From Candidatus Symbiobacter mobilis CR (lineage in GTDB: Bacteria; Pseudomonadota; Gammaproteobacteria; Burkholderiales; Burkholderiaceae_C), in NCBI RefSeq assembly GCF_000477435.1, contig NC_022576.1, forward strand, positions 2,542,001 through 2,606,000: a stretch of 64,000 bases of DNA, written 5' to 3'. The translations under genes were made by a program, and so were the position numbers. Positions 20,918 to 30,487 of the stretch are shown piece after piece. Numbering within the stretch: position 1 is the first letter of the stretch; every line of letters begins with the position of its first letter. The notes below the pieces were generated by a model. It had not been told where the DNA came from. It worked only from the letters and a program-made list of their open reading frames with translations, and made no database searches.

Positions 20918-23659
20918 TTATAGCCATCGAACCAAAGCCGTTTGCAAATCATGGATCACAACAGGCTTGGTCAGGAAATCATCCATTCCTACTTGTAGGC
21001 AATGCTGATGGTCTTGTTCATACGCATCGGCTGTGAGGGCAATAATGGGGATGCGTGGCCGATTGTTGGTGGCCTCCCATTCGCGTATGCGTTCTGTGGC
21101 CAAGTAACCGTCCATGACCGGCATGTGTATGTCCATCAAGATCAGGTCATGGCAATCTCCGTTCATGATGGCATCGACCGCTTGCTGACCGTCATGCGCA
21201 ACCGTGGCGTTCAGCCCCAGCTTGTCCAGAATGGACTCGATCACCATGCAATTGACGACATTGTCTTCCACTACCAGAATCTTCCGATTCGATAGTGCCG
21301 CAGTGATTTCTGCTTTGTCATACTTCTTGCGGTCGGCACAACGACTTTCGTGATTCTGGGAAACCAGTTCCGCCCGTACGCGAAACCAGAATATTGAGCC
21401 GTCGCCCATGGTGCTTTCCACGCCCACATCGCCGCCCATGCGTTGGGCCAACGTACGAACAATCGACAAACCTAGACCGGTTCCACCATATTGGCGCGTG
21501 GTGGAATTGTCTGTTTGTGAAAACGGCTGGAAAAGTACATTCATTTTTTCCGGGGGTATGCCAATGCCAGTGTCCCGGACTGCAAACTCCAGTATGACGG
21601 AATTGTGATTGCCTTCCCATTCCATTCCGTCAATATGGATACTGCCACTTTTTGTGAATTTGATCGCGTTGCCGATCAAGTTGGAGAGCATCTGACGTAT
21701 CCTGTACGCATCGGCCTTGAAACGGCATCCGGGGGTGCCATGCCACTGATACTCCATCGTGAGTTTTTTTGCCTGCGCTGCGACGGCAAATAAATCGCAG
21801 GTTTCATGGAGCAGTGACGCAGGATCAAAAACGATGCTGTCGAGCTGCAATTTGCCGGCTTCGATTTTGGAAAGATCCAAAATATCATTCAGCAGTGTCA
21901 ACAGGGTTTGGCCTGATACAAGAATGGTTCTGGCATATTCGCGTCGCTCTTCTTCGGTGTATTCAGACATCAATAGGAGCTGTGCCATCCCCAAAATGCC
22001 ATTCATGGGCGTGCGAATCTCATGCGACATGGTGGCCAGAAATCTGCTTTTTGCCAGATTGGCGGCTTCTGCATTTTCTTTTTCCTGGGTCAGTTCCATT
22101 TCATAATTTTTCTGTATGGAAATATCGCGAATGACCGTGGACAAATACTGCGGATTGCCAAATTCATCGTGCTGCACGAACAACAATTGGTACACCGGTA
22201 TTTCGTGGCCATCGCGATGCAGCAACACGGTTTCGCCCTGCCAACAGCCTTGACGCAACGCGGTGGGGACAATGTCCTCCATGATCTTCTTCATGATCCA
22301 AGGGGGACGGATATCCTGGCTAGATAGGGTTCTGACATTGATATCTTCAGGAAGTCCTACCAGCTTGAGGCCGGCTTTGTTCAAAAAAACAAACTTGTAT
22401 TCTAAAGTCGCCATGCTAATGAATTCTGGCGCTTCTTCGACGATTTTGAGCAAATGGTCACGTTCTGTACGGGTTTGGGCGCGTTCGGTAATATCTTGCA
22501 AAGATCCAAACAGACGTTCGACCTGATTATTGGCATTGCGTCCCACGTGACCACGGGCCAAGCAAATCCGTTCCATGCCATCCTCGCGAATGGCGCGCAA
22601 TTCCAGTTCGTACGGTGTGCCCTGGCTCAAGGCAATCTGCACGGCTTCTTGCAGTCGGTGTAGATCTGGCTGCGCATACAGTGTGGGATGTTCTGCAAAA
22701 GACGGCGCGCCACGGGATGGGTCACGTTGAAATATGCGGAACAATTCATCAGACCATGTTACGGTGTCTGTGGCAATATCCCATTCCCAACTGCCAATGT
22801 GCGCAATGCTCTCGGTTCGGGAAAGCATTGCCTGACTGGCTCGCAGTTGATCATCTACTCGTTTGTGTTCGGTGATATCCTCAAAAATGGTGGCAAAGCA
22901 ATCTGGCCCAAATGCAAATGCCTTGATCTGAAATATCCGCTGCAATGGCAAGAATTGTTTTTCAAACTTGATGGATTCATGGGTTAGAACTGTTTTTGTG
23001 TAGATGTCTAGAAAAGGGGCTACACCGGTTCCATAGGCTTGCGATGCACGCTGACCCACAACCGTTTCCCGTGGCATTCCAGTTTGACGCTCAAAAGCCG
23101 GATTGACTTCCAGGATGGTGTAGTCGATAGCCTGCCCGTTGGCGTCATAGACAAGCCGATGCAATGCCACGCCTTCAGACATGGAAGAAAATAGGGATTG
23201 AAATCGTGTTTCGCTTTCCTGTGTATTTTTGTTGGCCAGTGTCAGTTTGGTGATGTCTTCAAATAACGCATACACACCACTGAGGCGAGCATTGGTATCG
23301 TCGATGATGGGGAATGCGCGAATGTTGATCCAGGTTTGTGCTTCTATCTTGGGGTTGAAAACACCCATCACCACATCAAGCACAGGTTTTTGCGTTCTCA
23401 AGGCAACCATGGCAGGGTGCTCTTCCCCCGGAAACGGAGAGCCATCTTCATGGGTAGCCTTCCAGCGTGGGTCTATGGAGTTCACCCCACGCATTTGATC
23501 CAGGGTCAAGCCGAGGATGTGCTGGGCCGCAGGATTGGCGGACACGATGGTGCCGTCCATATCCTGCAAGACGACACCCAGGGTCAGGGAATCAAGCAGC
23601 TTTCGACAATGGCAAGTCCTGTTTCCTTGGAGAGGTGAATCGTTGATATCGATATTCAT
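20918..23659 (-). CDS. Cytosolic multi-PAS hybrid sensor histidine kinase
   Basis: 913 residues from ATG 23659; a TTG 12 bp upstream is the alternative, but GGGA lies at the right spacing before the ATG. No membrane segment is seen. About four PAS domains (residues 20-520) precede HisKA with His in ATMSHEIRTPMNG (about 546), the ATPase domain (NLIGNAIKF, DTGIGIPPEK, GGTGLGLSIV) and a receiver with Asp in LILMDIHMPVMDGY (about 843). The kinase core and receiver are very like those of the downstream membrane kinase, pointing to tandem duplication with a different sensor half. About 77 bp separate the two genes, which are probably co-transcribed. Confidence 0.92.
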   Translation of the reverse strand: MNIDINDSPLQGNRTCHCRKLLDSLTLGVVLQDMDGTIVSANPAAQHILGLTLDQMRGVNSIDPRWKATHEDGSPFPGEEHPAMVALRTQKPVLDVVMGVFNPKIEAQTWINIRAFPIIDDTNARLSGVYALFEDITKLTLANKNTQESETRFQSLFSSMSEGVALHRLVYDANGQAIDYTILEVNPAFERQTGMPRETVVGQRASQAYGTGVAPFLDIYTKTVLTHESIKFEKQFLPLQRIFQIKAFAFGPDCFATIFEDITEHKRVDDQLRASQAMLSRTESIAHIGSWEWDIATDTVTWSDELFRIFQRDPSRGAPSFAEHPTLYAQPDLHRLQEAVQIALSQGTPYELELRAIREDGMERICLARGHVGRNANNQVERLFGSLQDITERAQTRTERDHLLKIVEEAPEFISMATLEYKFVFLNKAGLKLVGLPEDINVRTLSSQDIRPPWIMKKIMEDIVPTALRQGCWQGETVLLHRDGHEIPVYQLLFVQHDEFGNPQYLSTVIRDISIQKNYEMELTQEKENAEAANLAKSRFLATMSHEIRTPMNGILGMAQLLLMSEYTEEERREYARTILVSGQTLLTLLNDILDLSKIEAGKLQLDSIVFDPASLLHETCDLFAVAAQAKKLTMEYQWHGTPGCRFKADAYRIRQMLSNLIGNAIKFTKSGSIHIDGMEWEGNHNSVILEFAVRDTGIGIPPEKMNVLFQPFSQTDNSTTRQYGGTGLGLSIVRTLAQRMGGDVGVESTMGDGSIFWFRVRAELVSQNHESRCADRKKYDKAEITAALSNRKILVVEDNVVNCMVIESILDKLGLNATVAHDGQQAVDAIMNGDCHDLILMDIHMPVMDGYLATERIREWEATNNRPRIPIIALTADAYEQDHQHCLQVGMDDFLTKPVVIHDLQTALVRWL

Positions 23660-23718
23660 ATTTATTCCCAAGGGTGTGGTTTTTCACTTTGCTAGTGCCG
23701 TATCGATAGCCCCTTGCG

Positions 23719-25116
23719 CTACAAAATGCGCGAAAACCGTCCCACTGTTCCCTGGGCGGCCAGGTGGCGGTCGAAGACCATGGCAATGGCGCGCAGAAAG
23801 AAGCTGCCAGTGTCCGTGGCGATCAATGCGTCGTCGTCGATTCGCACCAGACCTTCTTCGCTGGCGGTGCGCAGCAGGTCGATTTCGCGTGCGAAGTCGC
23901 GACGGAAGTCGACGAGGTGCGCGGCCTCGATCTCCGCAAAGTCCACGCGCCCTTGGCACATCCACGCCATGATGATGGCCCGGCGGACAAGGTCGTCCCG
24001 CGTTAGCGCCACGCCGCGCACTACGGCGAATTCGCCGTTCGTCACGCGCCCGGCGTATTCCTCGATCGTCTTGGCGTTTTGGCTGTACGTGATGCCGACT
24101 TTGGAGATGGCGGACACCCCCAGCCCGATCAGATCGCAGTCGGGGTGCGTGCTGTAGCCCTGAAAGTTCCGCTGCAAGCGGCCTTCGCGTTGGGCAACGG
24201 CCAGCGCGTCGCCGGGCAGGGCGAAATGATCCATGCCGATGTACTGGTACCCCGCGCCGGTGAGCAGGGACATCGACAGTGCAAGTAGCGAGACCTTGGT
24301 CGTTGCATCGGGCAGCGCCGATTCGTCGATCCGGCGCTGGGAAGGGAAGCGCTGCGGCAGGTGCGCGTAGGCGTAGACCGCCACCCGATCCGGGCGCAGG
24401 CGAACGAGGTGCTCCAGCGTATGGGCAAAGGATTCCGTCGTTTGCAGCGGTAGGCCGTAAATCAGGTCGATGTTGACCGATGCGAAATCCAGATCGCGTG
24501 CGGCTTGCATCAGCGTATCGACCTGCGCGGGATCCGTCGTGCGGTGTACGGCTTGCTGCACTGCGGGGGCAAAGTCTTGCACGCCAAAGCTGATGCGATC
24601 AAAGCCCAGTTCCCGCAGTACGCGCAGCCGCGCGGCATCGACGGCGCGGGGGTCCAGTTCGATGGCGCATTCGCAGCCGGGCTGCACGTCGAAGTGCTCG
24701 CGCAGCATCTCCATGAGTGTGCCGAGCTGGGCATCGTGCAGAAAAGACGGCGAGCCCCCGCCCAGGTGCAACTGGCGTACCGGCCAGCGCCCACCCAGGG
24801 TCGCGGCGTGCAGGGCCATTTCTTCGCGCAGCCGTTGCAGGTAGTCGTCGACCACGTCGTGGTGGCGGGTGACGATCTTGTTACACGCGCAGAAGTAGCA
24901 CAGCGATTGGCAGAAAGGCAGATGCACGTACAGCGATAGCGGGCGGCGTTCCGGTTGCGGTGCGTCCGCCAGCCGCAGCAGCGCGCCACGGTAGTCCTGC
25001 GCGGTAAAGGTATCGCTGAACCGATCCGCCGTGGGGTACGAGGTGTACCGGGGCCCGGTCACGTCGTAGCGGCGCAGCAGGGCTTCCCATTGCGGACCGG
25101 TGAGCTGGGGAACCAT
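23719..25116 (-). CDS. hemN: Oxygen-independent coproporphyrinogen III oxidase (radical SAM)
   Basis: Anaerobic haem synthesis: decarboxylates coproporphyrinogen III to protoporphyrinogen IX. 465 residues. The radical-SAM cluster motif CxxxCxxC is in LPFCQSLCYFCACNK, followed by LGGGSPSFL and the HemN C-terminal domain. The N-terminal RYTSYPTADRF stretch is diagnostic of true HemN rather than HemW or HutW. It implies haem synthesis under low oxygen. It lies 16 bp downstream of the last gene of the coiled-coil operon on the same strand, though functional linkage is doubtful. Confidence 0.93.
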   Translation of the reverse strand: MVPQLTGPQWEALLRRYDVTGPRYTSYPTADRFSDTFTAQDYRGALLRLADAPQPERRPLSLYVHLPFCQSLCYFCACNKIVTRHHDVVDDYLQRLREEMALHAATLGGRWPVRQLHLGGGSPSFLHDAQLGTLMEMLREHFDVQPGCECAIELDPRAVDAARLRVLRELGFDRISFGVQDFAPAVQQAVHRTTDPAQVDTLMQAARDLDFASVNIDLIYGLPLQTTESFAHTLEHLVRLRPDRVAVYAYAHLPQRFPSQRRIDESALPDATTKVSLLALSMSLLTGAGYQYIGMDHFALPGDALAVAQREGRLQRNFQGYSTHPDCDLIGLGVSAISKVGITYSQNAKTIEEYAGRVTNGEFAVVRGVALTRDDLVRRAIIMAWMCQGRVDFAEIEAAHLVDFRRDFAREIDLLRTASEEGLVRIDDDALIATDTGSFFLRAIAMVFDRHLAAQGTVGRFSRIL

Positions 25117-25132
25117 GGCGTGCCCCTGTGCC

Positions 25133-26572
25133 CTACAAGCCTGTGTCCCGCAGCAGCAAGTCTTTGATCAACTCGATCTGCGCTTCGGCCTTGAGCAGTT
25201 CTTCCTGCAACTGTTGCTGGCGCAAGTGGCTTTCCTGCTGTTGCGCCTGGTTTTGGCGGTGGCGTTCCTCGCACGCTTCCCATTGGTGTTGCAAGGCATC
25301 CATCTTGTTCTGGTATTCCTGCGCAAGCCGGGTTTGTTCGTCGCGCTGCGCAGCGAGCGAGGCGACTTTGGCCGATAACGATTCTTGCGTGCGGCCTGCT
25401 TCCTGCGCTTGGGATTCGAGCCGCTTGGCAAGCTGGGCGTGGGTCTGAGACAGTTCGGCGTTTTCCGCGACGAGCCGCATGCGGTTGGCTCCCGCTTCTT
25501 CGAGCTGTGTGCGTAGCCCGGCGACGATGGTGTCTTCCTCGGTGCAGAGCCGCGTTTGTTCTTCCAGCGACTTTTGCAATGCGGCACGCTGCGCAAGCAG
25601 GGCGGTGTTTTCGCGTGTCAGGGCCTCAATCCTCCGGGCAATGTCTTGGGGAACGGGGCTGGATGGGGTGTCGGAGGGGGCTGGGGATGCTGGTACGGCG
25701 GGTGATTCCGAGGACGCGGCTGCTGGGGCTGCTGGGGCTGCTATGGGGGCTGTTGCCTGGCCTGCGATGGCAGCACTGGGGGCTGCGGGTTGCGGTGCTG
25801 CGCGGACGAACACGGCATGGCCCATGCGCGGATGCGCGCCGGGGATGATGGCCGCCAGCACCAGCCCCCGTTCCGCCAGGGCTGCGCGCACGGGGGCAAG
25901 TCTTGCGCCGTGCAGGGGGTCGGATTCCGCCACGTCGACTTCGCACCAGCGTGCGCATACCAGGGTGGTGTGTCGCAGCGTCTCCCCGGCGCCGAGCAGG
26001 ATGTCCAGCGCGGGCAGGCAGTCGAGCAGCAGCCAGCCGCTCGGCAGGGTAGCGGGGGAACACTCCGGCGCGCCCAGCGTTTGCTGCAACACGGCGTCGA
26101 GGGGTTGCGTTGAATGCGTGCGCGAATGCTTGGTGCGCACGTGCGACCAGATGGGAGTCAGCCGTTGCGGGGGGAGTAGCCCGTCTGCTTCGGGAATGCT
26201 TGCGGTGTAAAACGACGCTTCACACGCCGTTTGCGAAAGCGTTGCGCAAACCACGTGCTGCTGCTGCGCCAGCGCGGGCAGATGCGCCCAAGCCATGCGT
26301 TGCGCGTCGGCATCGATCCACACCCCGCAAGGCACGTGCCAGTGTTTCCAGACATGTACGTCCCCATGCCCCGCCCCGGCGCCGACATGCACTACGCGGT
26401 GCGGCGGATAGGGCACGCGCAAGGCACCCAGCACGCTGGCCAGCGGCCCCGTGGGGAAATCGCCGGGGGGCAGGGAGAACACGGCATCGCGGCTTTCGCT
26501 TCTCCTGCGGGTTGTGGGGGAGTCTTCGATAGGTGGGGCAGACAGGGCATCTGCCGTGGGACGATCAGCCAT
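25133..26572 (-). CDS. FkbM/methyltransferase-like N-terminal domain fused to a C-terminal coiled coil, function unknown
   Basis: 479 residues. Residues about 30-235 resemble the Rossmann-like part of FkbM-type methyltransferases (VVHVGAGAGHGDVHVW, WIDADAQRM, LLLDCLPALDILLGAGETL), but a clear SAM-binding set is not confirmed by eye. A Pro/Ala-rich linker (235-285) leads to a long coiled coil to the C-terminus (LEEQTRLCTEEDTIVAGLR...). ATG 26572 lies 2 bp after the upstream gene's stop, with GGGAGG inside that gene's end as ribosome site, so translation is probably coupled. Last gene of a three-gene operon that may concern envelope glycosylation; this is inference. Confidence 0.6.
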   Translation of the reverse strand: MADRPTADALSAPPIEDSPTTRRRSESRDAVFSLPPGDFPTGPLASVLGALRVPYPPHRVVHVGAGAGHGDVHVWKHWHVPCGVWIDADAQRMAWAHLPALAQQQHVVCATLSQTACEASFYTASIPEADGLLPPQRLTPIWSHVRTKHSRTHSTQPLDAVLQQTLGAPECSPATLPSGWLLLDCLPALDILLGAGETLRHTTLVCARWCEVDVAESDPLHGARLAPVRAALAERGLVLAAIIPGAHPRMGHAVFVRAAPQPAAPSAAIAGQATAPIAAPAAPAAASSESPAVPASPAPSDTPSSPVPQDIARRIEALTRENTALLAQRAALQKSLEEQTRLCTEEDTIVAGLRTQLEEAGANRMRLVAENAELSQTHAQLAKRLESQAQEAGRTQESLSAKVASLAAQRDEQTRLAQEYQNKMDALQHQWEACEERHRQNQAQQQESHLRQQQLQEELLKAEAQIELIKDLLLRDTGL

Positions 26573-26574
26573 GA

Positions 26575-29500
26575 TCAGCCTCCCTTCTTGGTGCGTGGAG
26601 CGCGTGCGGCAGGCACAGGCGTTGGGGCTGCGGGCGCCGTGCTGCTGCGGGGACGGCGTACCGGTGCAGTGGGCATAGCGGTAGGCGCAGTGGGAACCGT
26701 TGCTGCGTGGGGCTTGGTGGTAGGGGTGGTCGAGGTAGCCACCTTACGGGGACGGCGGATTCGCGCTGCCGGGGGCGCATCCTCGGCAATCGGGGTGGGC
26801 GCTGCCACCGTACCCGACAGCGGCGCCGAAGCAGTAGGCTGGGGAGCAGTGGATGCGGGCGGAGCGGAAGGGGCGGAAGGAGTGGGAGGAGAAGGCGCGA
26901 GAGCAGGAGGAACCGGAGCCGCCGCAGCGGGTTCAGGCGCCGGGGCAGGCTGGTGTTGGGCCCATTTGCGCAGGGCGTTGGCCCAGTCGATCCAGTCCTT
27001 CCACGGGGTGGATGCCTGCACTTTCTGCGCTTGCAGCGCGACGAACACCACCGTAAGCTGCGCGACGAGCGCAACGACGAAATGCCGGTCGGCCTTGGGC
27101 AGCGCGGCAAAGTGCTCTGCGTCCCACCCCGTGGGTGCCAGACGCAGCGCCATCACGGGTTCCCCCGCCGTGTTGGGGACGTTCGAGGTCCATCCCTCGA
27201 ACGGTGCGCCCAGGGTCGATTGCGCAAAGATCAGATGCGCGCTGTCCAGCACCCCTGTAGCAAGGCGATTGGCCTGTACCTGGAACTCGAAGCTCTCGGC
27301 GCGGTGATGCAAAAAGTGCATGGGCCGCAGACGCAGCGCCAGCACGCAGCGTTGGGGGGTGGACGAATGCCCGACCAGCGACAGCGTATCGAAACGCACC
27401 AGGCCATGCATGCTGTGTAGCACTTGCAGCAGGCGCGCCAACCCTTCCCGCAGGGCGTGGATGCGTGCGGCGGGCAAGGTTTGGTCGGGGGCATCGAGCG
27501 CCTGGGTCAGCAACTTGGGTACGGCCAAGCAGAAGTCCCAGTCGCTTGCAGAAAGGTGCAGCAGGTGCGCGGCGCGTAGCTTGGCCGCGTGGCCTTCGCC
27601 GCGAACGGGCAGCACTGTGAGCTGCGGTTCTTCCCGCGCGCTGAGCGGCCAGTGCAGCAGCGGCCCCCCTTCGTGCGCAAGAACCAGCCCTGCTACCCCC
27701 TGCTCGACGACGGTGGATAGGCGCAGTGAGTCAAAGGTACGTTCCCCCACGCTGGCTTGGTGGAACGTCCAGTCCACGCGGGCATCGGGGCTGTCGTGCT
27801 CGGCGTGCTCGGAACGTTCGGCGTACACCCAGTCGGGGTGCGGGCGCATGACCCGCGTCCAGTGGGCGGTCAACCGATCCAGCTCTTCCCTGGCGCTACG
27901 GTGGCGCAGGTAGTAGCGCTCCAGCTCTTCCTGCACCAGGTGTAGTTGGCGAATGATTTCGTCGTTTTCCTTTTGGATTTCGGTCAGCTTGGCTTGGGTA
28001 TCGGTCTGCGCATGGCGGGCTTGGTCAAGTTGGTCGGCCAACCGGGTTTTTTCCTGGGCGGCTGCGGCGTGGTCTGCGCGGAGCTTTTGCAATTCCTGGG
28101 TTGCGCTGGCCTGTTGGGCTTGCAGTGCAGCCTTGTCTTGGGCATGGGCTTTGGTCAGTGCCTCGCACTGCTTGGCGCTGGCTTGCTGCTGGTGGGTAAT
28201 TTCCGTGATGCGTTTTTCCAGCGCTTGCACTTGGCGGGTTCGTTCGTCCAAAGCCTGTTTGCTGTGCTCGGCTTGGGCTGCGTACTGCGCCACGGCTTCG
28301 GCGCGGGCGCGGGTTTCCGTATCCAGCCGCTGTTGCAGCTCCTGAATACGGTGTGCTTGTTCCTCCAACTCCTGGTTTTGCCGGATAGTCAGGGTTTGGT
28401 GCAGTGCAAAAGCCTCTGCCTGGGCGCGGGCCGCTCCGTCGATGTGGTTGTCCATCAGCTTGATCTTGCGGTCGCGTTCTTCCAGGGCGCGGGCGCTTTG
28501 TTCCGCCAAGGCTGCGTACTGCGCCACGGCTTCGGCGCGGGCGCGGGTTTCTTCTTCCAGCCGCAATTCCAGCGCGTGGATGTGGCGGGACTTTTCTTCG
28601 AGCGCGCGGGAAAGCTGGTGGAGCGCATCCCGCGCCGTGCCGGGCTGGTCGCCGCGCTGGCGTGCGTAATAGCGCTCCAGTTCCTCCTGGATGCCGTGGA
28701 GCTGTTCGAGGAGCAAGTCGTTTTCCTGTCGGGTCTCTTCAAGCTGCTGGCGCAACTGCCCCTGCTCCTGCGCGAGGGTGGCGCGGTCGGATTCGGCGGC
28801 CTGGCGCGTGCGCACTTCTGCGCTGAGGTGGACTTCGGCAGTCAGGATCTGCTTGGTTTTTTCCTCGACCAAGCGAGAGAGGCGTTGCACATCATCCTGG
28901 GCTTGGCGCAGTTGCGCGGCGCGTTGCTCGACTTGCGCGACGGCTTGCGCATAGTGGCGACCCCGTTCATCAAGCGTTCGGTAGCCTTGTAGCAAGGCCC
29001 CCATATCCGGCGCGGGCTGATCCAGCGGGCTGGTAGCGACATCCGGGCCATCCATGCCATCCAGCGGTTCGGCGTTGCCTTCGATTTCGTGTTCCAGCTC
29101 CTCATGCTGCGGGTGCTGCGCGGCAATGTGGGCGCAGAGGTGGTGTAGCACGGGGTTGGTGGGGGTAGCCAGACTGGCGGAAGTGGTGGACGCATCCAGC
29201 GCCAGCCCCCAGCGGCGCTGTACCTCTGCCATCAGCGCGTGGGGGTGTGACAGGGCGTGATCCGCCCACAGCAGGATGCTGCGATCCGGGTGGCGCAGAT
29301 GAAAGCGCAGCATCGCCTGATGGCGGTGATGCCACGTCGCCAAGGCTGCTGCGGCATCTTGCCCCGCAGGGCCATCGACCGTCATCGCTTCGAGCGCCTG
29401 CGCACGGGTTTGGCACAGCAGGACGAAGCAAATGCCCGTATCCAGCCCTGCCCAGAATTCCAGCGTTTCGACATTGCGCACGTCGGCCCAGCCCCAGAGG

Positions 29501-29751
29501 GGGGTGTCGAGGTTCGCAAGCATCAGGTCGACGGCCAATTGCTCCCACAAACGGCTCGGCGTGGCGCCGGGGTGCTCGTCCTCCGATTCCGGCGCGGGGT
29601 GGGCGGCGCAGACGCGGTCGAGCCAGGTGGCGAAGGTCACGTTGGCGTCGCGTTGCAGGGGTTGCGGCGGCGCCATGCCTGCGCGGGCGAAGCTGTCGAA
29701 GAGGGAAGCGAGATCGTGCGGGCGATTGCCTGCGATGCAGAGAGTGGTCAT
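26575..29751 (-). CDS. Giant coiled-coil protein with repeats and a Pro/Ala-rich C-terminal tail, function unknown
   Basis: 1058 residues. The first 220 look globular and vaguely sulfotransferase-like (MTTLCIAGNRPHDLASLFDS), which I cannot confirm. Residues about 270-640 are a long coiled coil with a repeated unit containing ETRARAEAVAQYAA; a 42-bp perfect DNA repeat encodes it twice, 234 bp apart. Residues about 650-920 are another globular part. The tail is low-complexity Ala/Pro/Thr with KTKKGG-like basic ends. Its ATG overlaps the stop of the preceding gene by 4 bp (ATGA). No signal peptide is seen. Possible roles are scaffold, chain-length or polar-organising protein. Confidence 0.6.
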   Translation of the reverse strand: MTTLCIAGNRPHDLASLFDSFARAGMAPPQPLQRDANVTFATWLDRVCAAHPAPESEDEHPGATPSRLWEQLAVDLMLANLDTPLWGWADVRNVETLEFWAGLDTGICFVLLCQTRAQALEAMTVDGPAGQDAAAALATWHHRHQAMLRFHLRHPDRSILLWADHALSHPHALMAEVQRRWGLALDASTTSASLATPTNPVLHHLCAHIAAQHPQHEELEHEIEGNAEPLDGMDGPDVATSPLDQPAPDMGALLQGYRTLDERGRHYAQAVAQVEQRAAQLRQAQDDVQRLSRLVEEKTKQILTAEVHLSAEVRTRQAAESDRATLAQEQGQLRQQLEETRQENDLLLEQLHGIQEELERYYARQRGDQPGTARDALHQLSRALEEKSRHIHALELRLEEETRARAEAVAQYAALAEQSARALEERDRKIKLMDNHIDGAARAQAEAFALHQTLTIRQNQELEEQAHRIQELQQRLDTETRARAEAVAQYAAQAEHSKQALDERTRQVQALEKRITEITHQQQASAKQCEALTKAHAQDKAALQAQQASATQELQKLRADHAAAAQEKTRLADQLDQARHAQTDTQAKLTEIQKENDEIIRQLHLVQEELERYYLRHRSAREELDRLTAHWTRVMRPHPDWVYAERSEHAEHDSPDARVDWTFHQASVGERTFDSLRLSTVVEQGVAGLVLAHEGGPLLHWPLSAREEPQLTVLPVRGEGHAAKLRAAHLLHLSASDWDFCLAVPKLLTQALDAPDQTLPAARIHALREGLARLLQVLHSMHGLVRFDTLSLVGHSSTPQRCVLALRLRPMHFLHHRAESFEFQVQANRLATGVLDSAHLIFAQSTLGAPFEGWTSNVPNTAGEPVMALRLAPTGWDAEHFAALPKADRHFVVALVAQLTVVFVALQAQKVQASTPWKDWIDWANALRKWAQHQPAPAPEPAAAAPVPPALAPSPPTPSAPSAPPASTAPQPTASAPLSGTVAAPTPIAEDAPPAARIRRPRKVATSTTPTTKPHAATVPTAPTAMPTAPVRRPRSSTAPAAPTPVPAARAPRTKKGG
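28276..28551. repeat. 42-bp perfect direct repeat within the coiled-coil gene
   Basis: The same 42 bp (starting GGCTGCGTACTGCGCCACGG) occur at 28276-28317 and 28510-28551, exactly 234 bp or 78 codons apart, so recombination between them would stay in frame and change coiled-coil length. Confidence 0.85.
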
Positions 29752-30407
29752 TGAAAAAGCTCCAGGCAGTCCGGCTGGGCCACGTGGGCGCGCAGCCAGC
29801 CCGTTTTGCGTTGTGCGTAAAGCAGTTTATCGAAGGGGTTGACGGGGCGTGGGCGGGTTTCCTTGTCCCAATCGACCTCGATCAAGACGGCGTGGGGGTC
29901 ATGGCAATACTGCCCGTTGCCCATGGCCAGCATCGTCAATTCCGTGTCAGCGTAGTGCTGGGTATAGCCGGGGAAGAACAGGTCGCCGTCGTAGTGCTGG
30001 TCGAGCCAGACACGCCGCCCCAGCCCGAAGGATGCGAGCAAACCGGCCCATTTGCCGTCGTTGAAGCCGAAGAACCCTTTGTTCCGCTGCGTCAGCGCCT
30101 GCTGGGCCAAGGCCAGCCACCGCCTGCCCGCAAAAGCATCCTGCGCGGTGTAGCCAAAAAAGGTGCTGCAAGTAGCCCGATAAGCGCGGTTGGCCAGCTC
30201 GATAAAGCCTTCGCGTTCGTCATCGAGGACGACCAGCACCAGGGCATCTTCCACCCCCGCACGGCCGGACATCTGCTTTGCGGCACGCAGCGCCATGGCC
30301 TCGTCTGTGCTGGGCATCACGAGGATGGCCCCGGCCTGGCGCGTGGAATCAGGCAGGGCGTTGTGAGCGTCGGCCAGTTCCCGGGAATGCAGTACGTTCC
30401 AGCGCAT
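29748..30407 (-). CDS. Putative glycosyltransferase-like protein, function unknown
   Basis: 219 residues from the only nearby ATG (30407, MRWNVLHSREL). A TTG at 30455 would extend it. The alternation AGAILVMPSTDEAM, LVLVVLDDEREGF, GFNDGKWAG and HYDGDLFFPGYTQHYADTEL resembles the nucleotide-binding and acceptor loops of GT-A (GT2-like) transferases, with candidate metal-binding DDE and DTE acidic clusters. First gene of the operon with the giant coiled-coil protein, overlapping it by 4 bp. Substrate unknown. hipB starts divergently about 80 bp away. Confidence 0.55.
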   Translation of the reverse strand: MRWNVLHSRELADAHNALPDSTRQAGAILVMPSTDEAMALRAAKQMSGRAGVEDALVLVVLDDEREGFIELANRAYRATCSTFFGYTAQDAFAGRRWLALAQQALTQRNKGFFGFNDGKWAGLLASFGLGRRVWLDQHYDGDLFFPGYTQHYADTELTMLAMGNGQYCHDPHAVLIEVDWDKETRPRPVNPFDKLLYAQRKTGWLRAHVAQPDCLELFQ

Positions 30408-30487
30408 GGGGTACCCAAAAAGGAGGATTGTCGTTCGTGCGATGGCTCTGGACAATGCCCAGCCCGGTAGTGCCGACTGACAACATA

